64,000 bases of DNA from Xestospongia bergquistia (GCA_963965975.1 OZ014422.1:2418001-2482000), one strand, 5' to 3'; counted from the stretch's first letter, positions 50,756 through 62,434 are shown. Notes: generated by a model not told the origin, from the letters alone. Numbers and translations are program-made.

Positions 50756-51480
50756 TCTTTGTTTCTTGTGTATATTAGAAACAATAATATGATGATTTAA
50801 TATATACTTGCACATTTACTTCTCTAGAACTCATCAATATAGAGACTTGTGATAATACATAATCAGACTGACCTAGCTGCATGTGCATATAACATTACCA
50901 ACAAAAGTATTATTACTTTTCTCCTTATCAACATGATCTTACTACTATACATGAACTAGGGCTGGTTGAAATTATTAAAACATAAAGTTATATGACTTCA
51001 CTAACTTCATTAAGAGCATAAAGGTGTTAAAATCATTGTCAAGTCCTACAAGGGTTGTGTAAAGTTCAATAAGAGAGTGTTGTTTTTATTAGGGCTAGTG
51101 AGAAATAGATTGTATTGAACATATCCACTTACATTAGTACTGTCCTCACTATTAGTCTACTAATCAGTCTCTCATTATTAAAGAGAAAAGAAGCAAATGC
51201 ATCACTATTACTTTTAATTCTATGCATAGTTTAATATTTACATATCTTTATAATGGTGGCAATTTGTTCAACAATTTCAAATTCCTCCTCCCCCCAATAG
51301 CCCTGATGTTAAATACCATCAATAATAACAAAATATGTCATAGCCAGTCCTGACTTTAATCATCCTCATGTAGCATAGTGAGATCATGGTTATTAACATT
51401 AACATTGTCATGTATTGTGAGATCAATACCTTTTGTACCCACTACGTAGACATCCTATCTCTCTTGATGTGAACTGTGAA
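50756..51480. repeat. CHID1 3' flank copy followed by propeller 5'-flank block, copy 2
   Basis: The first part repeats the CHID1 3' flank (GAAACAATAATATGATGATTT). From about 51055 the AAGTTCAATAAGAGA to CCTCCTCCCCCCAATAGCCC block occurs again. No coding sequence was seen. Confidence 0.7.
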
Positions 51481-51785
51481 TGACAACTGTGTGATAGTTA
51501 ATAATAGGAGGTCTGTGTTTAAATGTACACTCTTAGCTTTATATAATAACATTACACAGAGAAAAGTTAGTACTTGCTAGCTACCTTGAATTGATCAGTG
51601 ACATAACAGTTAGCCTACTAATCAATAGAAGAGAGGTATATATGTATTTAAGAACACTTGACATGTGTAATATTATTTACTATATCCACATTTACATAGA
51701 CATCCTCTCTCTTGATGTGACCACATAACATTAAAAGCTTCAACAGGATATCAAGAAATACTTTGAAGAGCTAGTCCTGCTTATT

Positions 51786-52190
51786 AAATATTTAGCACAA
51801 ACCTAAATTGAAATAGAATAACTATTGTTCCAAACATTTTAAGTGAGAACTGTGTCAGCCATCAGTTTGAATTTGACAATTCTTATTGCTTTATAAAGAT
51901 TTGGTGGTAATAATTATCATGTATATTGTCCATCGTTAATGGTATCAGACAACTAATACTGACAGTAAATGAGTAGAACCCTTTGTATTGGTGTCCTAGA
52001 ATACTTGTTGTTACATTGATATACTAAAGTGACATCATTAATGTATAAGATCTACAAACCAGTATATATAGTGTAATTATTATGATATATTATTTTGTTC
52101 TAGTAAAATTAAGCAAGGAGTTAGGTACTGGTATAGCCATTTGAGAAATAGTACATGGATTGAACTATTTTATGATTTGGTATAATTCTC
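51786..52190 (+). pseudogene. Relic of the last two CHID1 exons
   Basis: The exon encoding [10 protein letters not shown]..., the intron, the TTTGGTGGTAATAA exon and the terminal exon are all recognisable in order. The reading frame is lost: the TATTTTACTTACAAG part is shortened to TTTTAAGTGAG, and a TGA replaces the WEIGQ tryptophan region. The non-coding spacers are as conserved as the exons. Confidence 0.8.
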
Positions 52191-53330
52191 TGTGTGTAGT
52201 TTCTTGTATATATTGGAAACAATAATATGATTTAATAATAGATTTATATATATACACACTAAGATAATAGCCAATGGCCTATATACATTTGTATGACATT
52301 GGCAGCCAACTAGTATTAGTTTATAAATTATTATTGTGTTATCTTTACTAAATAATGTCACCACATCAAATATCAAGGTAGTGCTTTAGTTTACATAAAC
52401 TAGGGCTGATTAATATCGTATAAATACATCCTTAGTTGTATAACTTCTCTAATCTCATTAAGAACAAAATCATGTCATTGGTTGTCAGTCAAATCATCCT
52501 GTGTTGAGATCATAATCACTAGCTAAAAGATGTGACAAAGGATGGCTACACCTTCACTCCTTTGTATGATCACATCAGTACATCCAGATCTAATAACAAG
52601 TACTGAATTACTTTTAATAGGGTTAGTCAGCAATAGACTGTAATGAAGATGCATTTTTACACTGTCCACACAATTAATTGATGTACCAATCAATAAAATA
52701 TTTAAAACAATATATTCCCATGTATTATTTTTATCATACAGTCTAATTAAATATATAGTTTAAAGATTACATATCTTTGCATATCTTTTTTGTATGTCTA
52801 TCTGAAAGATGGATGTTGAGTTAGTTTTTGATGTTACATACCATCAATAACAGTAAAAAATGTCACAGTCAGCCCTGACTTAATCATCCTCAGGTCTGAT
52901 AATGAGATTATGGTCATTAATGCTAACTTCATCATTGTAAGATCATTACCTCTCCTACACACTACCTATATTTACAGAAGCATATGCATTACTATTAGTT
53001 TTAATTCTATGCATAGTTTAATATTTACATATCTTTATAATGGTGGCAGTTTGATCAACAATTTCAAATTCCTCCTCCCCCCAATAGCCCTGATGCTAAA
53101 TACCATCAATAATAACAAAATATGTCATAGCCAGCCTTGAATTTAATCATCCTCATGTACCATAGTGAGACCATGGTCATTAACATTAACTTTGTCATGT
53201 ATTGTGAGGTCAATACCTTTTGTACCCACTACCTAGACATCCTATCTCTCTTGATGTGAACTGTGAACACATAAGATTAAATGGCTTCAACAGGATGTCA
53301 AGAAAACTTTGAAGAGCAGCTATAGCTGAC

Positions 53331-53338
53331 TATAAAAG
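53331..53338 (+). promoter_or_regulatory. TATA box of propeller gene 1
   Basis: TATAAAAG lies 77 bp upstream of the ATG, inside the conserved leader. The same box at the same spacing is found in gene 2. Confidence 0.75.
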
Positions 53339-53407
53339 GAACACAGTTGAACTTTGAGTAGTAGAAAAAAACTCTAAAGAAACTTCAAACTTTAGCTCTT
53401 CTCCAAG

Positions 53408-54973
53408 ATGGTAAGTCATCAATCATCTGTTGCTTATCGAACTGAGACAATCTTCCATGTTGAGCCAGCTGTGTCAGCCAAAAATATATATGGTGATATC
53501 AAAATCCCTCGAAATCCAGGTATGGCTGACAACAACTACAGCAGTGGTCATCAAGACAGCTACTGCTCCGAGTCAGTCGGCCTTACTGGTCCCAACTCAA
53601 GCAAACTCAAGCTGATTACCCAATACAATCCGTATGGTTTTACCTCCATTATGGCATGTAATGCTAATAACCAAATGATAGCCATCAGTTTTATTGAAGA
53701 GTTCTTTCTTGTAGTCTTTGACTCTGATTGCCACATTATATCATCGACTAAATTTGGTCGTTACTCTGGTACATTTGCTGGAGGCTATTTCTACCTCAAC
53801 AATGATTATGATGCCATCGTTACTACTGGTTCACGACTTGAATGCTATCCAACAGCTTCTGTTCCTCAAAAGAGTGAAGTCTACTCGTTAGAACATAAAT
53901 GGAAAAGTGCAGACATCGTTAAAGAAGTTACTGGCAGTTTTGAAGGTAACGCTTTATACTCAGCTCTTCCAATCTGGGGACAGACCAACCTCTATTGGTG
54001 TCTATTAGCTGGTGACTATGATACTTCCAGTGGTGAGCTTCAGTCGTATGCCTACATGGCTGCTGTTGAAATTGTTCCAGATGACAAAAAAATAGATGGA
54101 TGTACTACCAAAGTGAAGTCCTTTCTTAAACTGGAAAACCAGTGGAACAACAACACATTTTCAGTTGATGATACTGGTGCTGCTTATTTTGTTACTAATG
54201 TTATGAAGTCCAAAACAGAGCCTGCTGACTATGGCAATCTCTACTGTGTAACGTATGACTCAGCTAAATCTACTGTTGCCGCTAAGTGGGTCTATCAATA
54301 CAAGAGTTGTGGACTCCTAAAGACTGGCCAGAAGAACATTGGTTCTGGTACTACACCTACTGTTATGGTAGGTGATGATGGTACAAAGTCAGTAGCCATC
54401 ACTGACAATGCCAACCCTAAGATGAATGTTGTCGTGGTCGATTGTGAAAGTGGAAAACTGATCACAGAGAATCCTGTCTTCTCTAAAATGAGGAGTGCCG
54501 ATGAAGCATCACTGATTGGTGTCAATAATCGTGTTGTTGTAGAGAATAACTTTGGCCATACCGTTGCTTTTCCTTACTCTCAATTGGTCTCTAATGAACC
54601 AGGAATGGAATTGATTGAAGTGTTGCCTTTCAAAAAGGCATCTGAGAAGATTTGGAAAAATAAAAGCACCACTTTCTTTGGTATGAGTATGTTAGCTCGA
54701 AAAAGCGGCATTATCTTTGCTTTCAGTGGAGCATGGTATGAGACTATCTCATCTACTGAGGGTCCAGAGTACAGTGTCATTGCTATAGATGCATACGATG
54801 GACGTATCATTTGGCGTATTCCAGTGGGACGTGGGTTTAGTTACTGTCATGAGTACGGTGGCCTATATTTCAATCGTACTGGTTCAGGTACTAGTACAGG
54901 TACTAGTATGTTTGTGGGCACTAATCGCTACCTTGTCTCAATTCAAAACTTGGACACTAAGAGTATATTCTGA
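53408..54973 (+). CDS. Intronless PQQ-like beta-propeller protein, copy 1
   Basis: This is an uninterrupted frame of 521 residues, striking among genes cut by introns every 100-200 bp. There is no signal peptide or membrane segment. Repeating strand motifs of the PQQ-like or quinoprotein propeller kind are visible: FFLVVFDSDCHIISS (about residue 100), NVVVVDCESGKLI (about 340) and VIAIDAYDGRIIWRIPVG (about 457). The last follows the A-x-D-x-x-D/T-G-x-x-x-W pattern of such blades. The C-terminal part has a GTGTSTG-like run (GSGTSTGTSMFVG). Function is not recognised; carbohydrate binding or a redox role cannot be decided. GC content looks higher than its surroundings. A TATA box is upstream and AATAAA downstream (55039-55044). 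It is about 96% identical to the copy at 62435. Confidence 0.85.
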   Translation: MVSHQSSVAYRTETIFHVEPAVSAKNIYGDIKIPRNPGMADNNYSSGHQDSYCSESVGLTGPNSSKLKLITQYNPYGFTSIMACNANNQMIAISFIEEFFLVVFDSDCHIISSTKFGRYSGTFAGGYFYLNNDYDAIVTTGSRLECYPTASVPQKSEVYSLEHKWKSADIVKEVTGSFEGNALYSALPIWGQTNLYWCLLAGDYDTSSGELQSYAYMAAVEIVPDDKKIDGCTTKVKSFLKLENQWNNNTFSVDDTGAAYFVTNVMKSKTEPADYGNLYCVTYDSAKSTVAAKWVYQYKSCGLLKTGQKNIGSGTTPTVMVGDDGTKSVAITDNANPKMNVVVVDCESGKLITENPVFSKMRSADEASLIGVNNRVVVENNFGHTVAFPYSQLVSNEPGMELIEVLPFKKASEKIWKNKSTTFFGMSMLARKSGIIFAFSGAWYETISSTEGPEYSVIAIDAYDGRIIWRIPVGRGFSYCHEYGGLYFNRTGSGTSTGTSMFVGTNRYLVSIQNLDTKSIF

Positions 54974-55038
54974 AGGACAGCAATTAACAATAATAGAGTA
55001 GTTATTATAGACCTACATTAGTATGTATTGTTTATTGT

Positions 55039-55044
55039 AATAAA
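55039..55044 (+). terminator. Polyadenylation signal of propeller gene 1
   Basis: AATAAA lies about 65 bp after the stop codon. Confidence 0.6.
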
Positions 55045-55265
55045 ACCTTTGTTTAATTATTAGTTTTTTTCAGTTTAATTATTAGTTTTTTTCAGTCAGA
55101 ATATAATTTTTTTTTTCAATTGTATGTCATTGCTGCTTCAATTTTTGATTTAAAATAAATTTAAAACATTAATTACACAGGCAGTGATTATTTGCCTTAT
55201 TCCTTCTAACAATATTTGATCTATGTCTGTGTATGTTGTGTCTCCAGGGAAATTAACTCTTCAAG

Positions 55266-55680
55266 GATAGTAGCTATCACAAATTTTCATGTACAGTTGT
55301 GGACCAACAAAAAAATCCTGTTTATTGAATACATATTTACCACAAGCCTAAATTAAAATGTGATGATCGTTATAGATGGTGTCCTAGGATACATGTAGTT
55401 ATAATGATATACTAAAGTAACATATCTTTAATATATAAGATCTACAAACCAGTACACTGCTGAAAGTAATATGTCAATATGTCATTTGATAAGAATTTAT
55501 ATTGTGAGTTTCATACATGAGCATGACTCTGTATAGTGTATATGGTACTATATATTAGCAGGTTGTTGAGTATATATACTGACTTTTGGAAAAGATATGG
55601 ATTTACTAGAAATGTGTATGTATAGACTTGTGACATACTAAAACTAGCTATATATGCAAGTACTTACAAAGAAACACCAT
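55266..55680. repeat. Propeller 3' flank with CHID1 tail fragment
   Basis: This matches 49693-50060. A CHID1-derived piece (CACAAGCCTAAATTAAAATGTGATGATCGTT) sits at about 55351-55380, followed by the GGTGTCCTAGGATAC spacer known from the CHID1 3' flank. Confidence 0.7.
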
Positions 55681-55836
55681 CAGATTCAATTAATGTTTAT
55701 ACACATAATGTACTAGCATACATTGACTATCTCACTAGGTATAGCCATATATGGCAATTAGAATCCATATTATGGTTGCTTAACTTAACTGTACAATGTT
55801 AGAAACAATTAGAGTAATTAGTCTAGACAGCTAATG

Positions 55837-56079
55837 CAGGGCTGGAACAAGTGGTAAGGCAGATCAGGCCATGGCCTGACCAATATTTCAATCAATTTGT
55901 GCATGGCACAGTAACTACCTTAAGCTTACATGCATATAATACAGTTTGTGCTTATTAGTTAAATGAATGTACAAACAACAGATAGCTTAGCTCAGCAGTT
56001 TGGTCGCTTATGCTAAATCTAAAGGACATTGCAGCTGAATTTATAGGAGATTCAGAACATAGACTTAATTATAATTATT

Positions 56080-56128
<49 letters not shown>

Positions 56129-56427
56129 TCCTCACTGTAATTACTATTATAATTGAGCTATTAATGATTGACTTGTGTATATCATACTGCAACGAGTAAT
56201 CACTACTTTGATACACATCTGTTCACTTCTTCAGTATTATAATGTATGTCAATTATAGCTTCCTATGGAGTTCATTAGTTAGAACTAGTTTTGGCTTCTG
56301 TACTCCACACGGGAAAGAGCACATCCATGTACCACTCTCACCCTTGTCATGGTTATAAGGCCATGCAGTCAACTAATAACCTCCTAGCAATAGCCTGACC
56401 AACCAAAAGTTGCTTGCTCCAGGCCTG
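55837..56427. mobile_element. Possible TIR element
   Basis: The ends CAGGGCTGGAACAAG and, inverted, CAGGCCTGGAGCAAG match at 12 of 15 bases. TAATG flanks both sides (55832-55836 and 56428-56432), suggesting a short target duplication. Inside is a perfect 16-base palindrome TCAGGCCATGGCCTGA (55864-55879) and a (TA)n tract. No coding frame was seen. The superfamily is uncertain. Confidence 0.5.
56084..56126. repeat. (TA)n microsatellite
   Basis: About 40 bases of alternating TA lie inside the candidate TIR element. Confidence 0.9.
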
Positions 56428-56579
56428 TAATGAATTAAATAGTATAAAGTATATGAGGAACTATTATGTGTGATGTACAATGTATGACACTGTTTAGATA
56501 TCCTATTCACTACCAATGAGTGACAATAATCTAAAATAACTAATTGATATGATGTCACTACTCTAGTAAATATTATGTA

Positions 56580-57658
56580 ACTTTACTTTAATTACATGAA
56601 CTAGGGCTGGTTGAAATTATTAAAACATAAAGTTATATGACTTCACTAACCTCATTTCCTCATTAAGAGTATAACATCATCCCACAAGGGTTGTGTAAAG
56701 AGATACTGTATTGTTTTTACTAGGGCTAGTGAGAAATAGATTGTATTGAACATATGCACTTACATTAGTACTGTCCTCATTATTAGTCTACCAATCAGTC
56801 TCTCATTATTTAGAGAAGAGAGGCATATAATATATATATATATATATATATGCATTAGATTGCTAACATATAAGCCTATGTCCTAGCTGCATGTGTATAT
56901 AACATTACCAGTAAAATTATTATTACTATTATTGTGCTCTCCTTATCAACATGTTACTACTCTATTGAATATCATGTAACTTTAGTTTAATTACATGAAC
57001 TAGGGCTGGTTGAAATTATAAAGTTATACGACTTCACTAACTTCATTAAGAGCATAAAGGTGTTAACATCATTGTCAAGTCCTACAAGGGGTTGTGTAAA
57101 GTTCAATAAGAGATACAGTGTTGTTTCTACTAGGGCTAGTGAGAAATAGATTGTATTGAACATATGCACTTACATTAGTACTGTCCTCACTATTAGTCTA
57201 CCAATCAGTCTCTCATTATTAAAGAAAAGAAGCATATGCATCACTATTAGTTTTAATTCTATGTATAGTTTAATATTTACATATCTTTATAATGGTGGCA
57301 GTTTGTTCAATAATTCATATTCTTCCTCCCCCTAATAGCCCTGATATTAAATGCCATCAATAATAACACAATATGTCATAGGCAGCCCTGAATTTAAACA
57401 TCCTCATGTACCATAGTGAGATCATGGTCATTAACATTAATGTTGTCATGTATTGTGAGATCAATACCTTTTGTGCCTACTACCTAGACATCCTATCTCT
57501 CTTGATATGAACTGTGAACACACAACATTAAATGGCTTCAACAGGGTGTCAAGAAAACTTTGAAGATCAGGTATAGCTGACTATCAAAGGAACACAGTTG
57601 AACTTTGAGTAGTAGAACAAACTCTAAAGCAACTTCAAACTTCTCTTAGATTTCAAAG
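56580..57658. repeat. Two further copies of the propeller 5'-flank block
   Basis: A partial copy (about 56595-56815) ends in a TA tract. A full copy (about 56990-57658) runs from CTAGGGCTGGTTGAAATTAT through CTTCCTCCCCCTAATAGCCC to the leader. In the leader the TATA box is mutated to TATCAAAG (57582-57589). A decayed start follows at 57659. Confidence 0.7.
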
Positions 57659-57765
57659 ATGGTGAGTCATCAATCAACCTTTGATTATCAAACCAAGAAA
57701 ATTTCTGTCAAGTCAGCAGATACATTATTCAATAGTTTTGAAAAAAAATTTTCTATCAAAAAGTG
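57659..57765 (+). pseudogene. 5' fragment of a propeller-family gene (relic B)
   Basis: ATGGTGAGTCATCAATC and roughly a dozen codons resemble the family start. The frame then diverges, reaches a TGA within about 36 codons and runs into a tandem-repeat array. No remaining propeller sequence was recognised. Confidence 0.7.
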
Positions 57766-58900
57766 AAGAATGTACTCATTGTGCCATTTGCTATTCATTT
57801 TGAAAGGAAAGCATTCATTGCTGTAACTATTCCAAATTTATTAGAAACAATGCCAAAACCTACCAGATATTTAATTAACAGCCATTGTTTAGTTTCTATG
57901 CATTATCTTCAAGTTTTGTTAAAAGACAATTTTCTACCAAAAAGTGAAGTGTTAATTTACTACACATTTTGGCAGGAAAGTGTTTATTGCTATAACCCTT
58001 TATTGGGAGCAATGCCAAACCTACTAGATATTGTATGCTAATGTTATATTTAATTTCCACTCGTAATCGGCCAGTTGTGAAACTGAATAGACTCATGGAA
58101 TCCTCAAATCAATGAAACTATGTAATCCATATAAAAAGCTAAATCACCATGGCAACAGTTACTTTAGTAAAAATGTGTGTGTGTTATCATAGCAACTATT
58201 ACCATTGTAACAATCACCATAACAACATTACCATAGCAACAACATAACATTATCCACATTATTTTTGACACTGTGACAATTAGATCAATTATTATATTAA
58301 GATTAAAACTATTTTTTAAAAAAAGTGATAAATTTACTTACTATCCCATATTCTATCCATTTTGGAAGGAAACAATTTTTTTGCCATAACTATTCCAAAT
58401 TTGTTGAAAATTATGCAAATACCTACCATATATTTAATTAATAACCATTGATTAATTTCCATAAATTATCATCAAGTCTCTCTAAAAAGTAATTTCTACC
58501 AAAATGTGAAGAATTTACTCATTATACCATTTTCTACTCGTTTTGGAAGAAAGCCATTTTATACTGTAACTATTTCAAATTGGTCAGAACATTCTGAAAA
58601 CCTACCATTTAATTAATGATCATTGTCTAATTTCCATGCTTTATTGTCAAGTTTTGTTAAAAATTATTTTCTACCAAAAAGTGAAGAATGTAGTCACAGT
58701 ACCACCTTTACAAATTTGTTGAAAACTGCCAAAACCTACTAGACATTGTATGCTAACATATTGTTCAATTTCCACACATAGTTGGCAAATTTTTGAAACC
58801 AAACAGATTCATGGAATCACCAAATCAATGAAACCATGTAATCCATACAAAAAAGCTACATCACATATGTCGCCATAGCAACAGTTACTTTAGTAACAAA
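57735..58900. repeat. Diverged tandem array of roughly 180-190-bp units
   Basis: The phrase TTTTCTACCAAAAAGTGAAG(A/T) recurs at about 57744, 57931, 58489 and 58667, with a weaker copy near 58315. It is followed each time by a CATTTTGGAAGGAAA-like stretch, CCAAA(T)TT(T/A)TT, CAAAACCTACCA and ATTTAATTA blocks. A longer block (AATCAATGAAAC to CAACAGTTACTTTAGTA) occurs at about 58070-58170 and 58795-58900, giving a higher-order repeat. The short open frames inside are repeat by-products. Confidence 0.75.
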
Positions 58901-59530
58901 ATGTATTTAATATCAGAGTCAGGTAAAGCATCCACTTCTAATTTCAAGGATGAGGTATAGAAGTAATTGATGTCGAAATGACTTAAGAGTACAAACTTTA
59001 ATAGAATGGATGGATGAAGATATGAGAGTGTGTTTAGCAGATGATTCAGGTCATCATGAGACGTCGAGTGATAGTAAGTGAACAGTGTCAAAGCTTAACA
59101 GAGTGAAGCTCAGAGGTGACTAAATGTGATTTTATATAGATACTGACATCACTATTACAATAATAGCAAAATAAAAGGTTATTTTGAGTGCTATATCAAA
59201 ATTTGAAATGTCAGCAGATAACTCAGTTTCTATAATGTAGATAAGACCAGGGAATGAATAGATGGATGGATTATCTAATTTGGGAAGAATGCTGTGTGCA
59301 TTGAAATGAGTTTGAAATAGATTTAATTGATAGAGAGGTGGGACCAGAAAAGAGGACAGAAGGTTTAAAAAGGATAGGTTGAAGATACTGGTAAATAGAA
59401 GGGAGGTTGATTGCAAGGAAGAGTAAGAAGTGGAGTTTTGGAAAAAAAGAATAAAGATGAGAATTGAATTAAAAGTGGGGAAGAACTGATACTGGAAGGT
59501 TGGAATGGAGAGATAATGGATGAAGAGGTA
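58900..59530. other. Purine-rich intergenic sequence
   Basis: Nothing supportable as a gene. The plus strand becomes rich in A and G toward the minisatellite. Confidence 0.4.
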
Positions 59531-59860
59531 ATATATGGACAGTTGAAGTTAAGAGTTGGTGGAGGGGGATGTAAAGAAAGGTTGTAGTTAGTCGATCAAG
59601 AGTTGGAGCAGGAGGACGTAAAGGAAGGTTGAAGCTAGAGTTGGTGGGTAGGGATCTAACTGTTGATTGACTAGTTCCAATCTTCCCTTATAAAGGAAGG
59701 TTGGAGCTAGTTGATCAAAAGTTGGTGGAAGAGGATGTAAAGGAAGGTTGGAACTAGTTAATGAAGAAGTGGTGGAGGAGGATGTACAGACAGGTTGGAA
59801 CTAGTCAATGAAGAGTTGGTGAGGAGGATGTAAAGGAAGGTTGGAGCGAGCACTATGTAT
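59530..59860. repeat. Minisatellite, units of about 50-65 bp
   Basis: Units contain AAAGGAAGGTTGGAGCTAGT, TGATCAAGAGTTGGTGGA and GGAGGATGTA in order. About five or six imperfect copies can be followed, one interrupted by a GATCTAACTGTTGATTGACTAG insert. Confidence 0.75.
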
Positions 59861-60404
59861 CAATATCTAACTACTGCCCTACACATAATGCACAGCTCTT
59901 ACACATATATAATATACACAACAAACTACCATGGAATAAATATAATGACAGCCCTTACACATAATACACAGCAAAGCTACCACAGAATACATATAATGAC
60001 AGTTCTTACAGAATCTGTCTAACTGATGAGATAATTTTTATTGCCCTGACAATTAAGTACATGTCTGTCAATCAGTACATTATAGTAATGACAACTGTGT
60101 GATAGTTAATAATAGGTCTGTGATTAAATGTACACTCTTAACTTTAAATAATAAAATTACACGGAGCAAAGTTAGGACTTCGTAGCTAGACAAATAACCT
60201 TGGAATTGATCAGTGATATAACAATTAGCCTACTAATCAATAGAAGAGAGGTATATATGTATTTAAGAACACTTGACATGTGTAATATTATTTACTATAT
60301 CCACATTTACATAGACATCCTCTCTCTTGATGTGACCACATAACATTAAAAGCTTCAACAGGATGTCAAGAAATACTTTGAAGAGCTAGTCCTGCTTATT
60401 AAAT

Positions 60405-61235
60405 ATTTAGCACAAACCTAAATTGAAATAGAATAACTATTGTTCCAAACATTTTAAGTGAGAACTGTGTCAGCCATCAGTTTGAATTTGACAATTCATA
60501 TTGCTTTATAAAGATTTGGTGGTAATAATTATCGTATATGTTATCCATCATTAAAGGTACTGTACAACTAATTAGTGTTGTAGTTGTTTAACAATAACTA
60601 ACTATTTTTGTAATGGCCAAATCATTATTGTTAACAATAACAAACTATAACTAAAATTAACCAGCCATTGATTTACAATTAATAACAAAAACTAAAATTG
60701 CACAAAAGTAGTTGTGAATTTTAGCCATTTCATTTCCAGATTTCACACAATGAGATCAGTTAACCATTCAGTATTAATCAAAAATAACAAGGACTACTCG
60801 CATATTTAGCATGTGGTAAATTTATTATCTTCTTTGGTTTAGTGATTTATAATGACAATAACTAAAAATCTATTACTATAACTAAAACTAAAATTCTTGG
60901 AGTTTTTGTGAACAATTAATAACTAAAACAATAATTATTAAAAATGCTTTACAATAACAATAACTAAAATACAAATCCATTACTTTTACAACTAATACTG
61001 TCAGTAAATGAGTAGAACCCTTTGTATTGGTGTCCTAGAATACTTGTTGTTACATTGATATACTAAAGTAACATCATTAATGTATAAGATCTACAAACCA
61101 GTATATATAGTGTAATTATTATGATATATTATATTATTTTGTTCTAGTAAAATTAAACGAGGAGTTAGGTACTGGTATAGCCATTTGGGAAATAGTACAT
61201 GGATTGGACTATTTTATGATTTGGTATAATTCTCT
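60405..61235 (+). pseudogene. Relic of the last two CHID1 exons, split by an insertion
   Basis: The left part (CACAAACCTAAATTGAAATAG to TTTGGTGGTAATAATTATCG) and the right part (AAATTAAACGAGGAGTTAGG to GGATTGGACTATTTTATG) match the relic at 51786-52190 and CHID1 itself. The frame is broken in the same way as in unit 1, so decay preceded the duplication. Confidence 0.8.
60573..60987. mobile_element. Non-autonomous transposon-like insertion, about 415 bp
   Basis: The related empty site at about 51936-51960 reads straight through ACAACTAATACTG. Here ACAACTAAT is present on both sides (60564-60572 and 60988-60996), giving an 8-9-bp target duplication. The interior is rich in AATAACTAAAA repeats in both orientations, with similar GTAATGG blocks near both ends but no clean terminal inverted repeat. 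It has no coding capacity; hAT-like by duplication size. Confidence 0.7.
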
Positions 61236-61239
61236 GTGT

Positions 61240-62357
61240 GTAGTTTCTTGGAAACAATAATATGACTTAATAATAGATTTATATATATACACACTAAGAT
61301 AATAGTCAATGGCCTATATACATTTGTATATGACATTTGGAGCCAACTAGTATTAGTTTATAAATTATTATTGTGTTATCTTTACTAAATAATGTCACCA
61401 CATCAAGTATCAAGGATAGTGCTTTAGTTTACATAAACTAGGGCTGATTAATATCATATAAATACATCCCTAGTTTATAACTTCGCTAATCTCATTAAGA
61501 ACAAAATCATGTCATTGGTTGTCGGTCAAATCACCCTGTGTTGAGATCATAATCACTAGCTAAAGGATGTGACAAAGGACAGCTACACCTTCACTCCTTT
61601 GTATAAATCACACTAGTACATCCAGATATAATAACAAGTACTGAATTACTTTTACTAGGGCTAGTTAGCAATAGACTGTAATGAAGATGCATTTTTACAC
61701 TGTCCACACAATTAATTGATGTACCAATCAATAAAATATTTAAAACAATATATTCTGGTGTATTATTTTTATCATACAGTTTAATTAAATATATAGTTTA
61801 AAGATTACATATCTTTGCATATCTTTTTTGTATGTCTATCTGAAAGATGGATGTTGAGTTAGTTTTTATGATACATACCATTAATAACAGTAGAACATGT
61901 TACGGTCAGCCCTGACTTAATCATCCTCAGGTCTGATAATGAGATTATGGTCATTAATGCTAACTTCATCATTGTGAGATCATTACCTCTCATACCCACT
62001 ACCTACATTTACAGAAACATATGCATTACTATTAGTTTTAATTTTATGCATAGTTTAATATTTTTATATCTTTATATTGGTGGCAGTTTGTTCCACAATT
62101 TCAAATTCCTCCTCCCCCTATAGCCCTGATGTTAAATACCATCAATAATAACAAAATATGTCATAGCCAGCCCTGACTTTAAACATCCTCATGTACCGTA
62201 GTGAGATCATGGTCATTAACATTAACATTGCCATGTATTGTGCCTTTTGTACCCACTACCTAGATATCCTATCTCTCTTGATGTGAACTATGAACACACA
62301 ACATTAAATGGCTTCAACAGGATGTCAAGAAAACTTTGAAGAGCAGCTATAGCTGAC
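61240..62357. repeat. Unit 2 spacer and propeller 5'-flank block
   Basis: This is collinear with 52200-53330. It includes CCTCCTCCCCCTATAGCCC at about 62107 and the GAAGAGCAGCTATAGCTGA leader. No gene was seen. Confidence 0.7.
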
Positions 62358-62365
62358 TATAAAAG
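62358..62365 (+). promoter_or_regulatory. TATA box of propeller gene 2
   Basis: TATAAAAG lies 77 bp before the ATG, exactly as in gene 1. Confidence 0.75.
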
Positions 62366-62434
62366 GAACACAGTTGAATTTTGAATAGTAGAACAAAACT
62401 CTAAAGAAACTTCAAACTTTAGCTCTTCTCCAAG

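Larger units (their letters stand above)
51480..54973 (+). repeat. Segmental duplication unit 1
   Basis: This unit aligns end to end with 60089-63985. Both have the TGACAACTGTGTGATAGTTA start, the CHID1 relic, the TATGATTTGGTATAATTCTC block, the 5'-flank block, TATA box and propeller gene. The length difference of about 400 bp is explained by a transposon-like insertion in unit 2. Confidence 0.85.

Noticed and set aside
57763..58041. Plus-strand 92-codon frame
   Set aside because: It consists of tandem-repeat units, and the same sequence in other units has stops in this frame.
59132..59416. Minus-strand 94-codon frame in purine-rich DNA
   Set aside because: The composition is biased (Phe, Leu, Ser, Ile from poly-purine on the other strand). 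It has no motif and no splice or promoter context.
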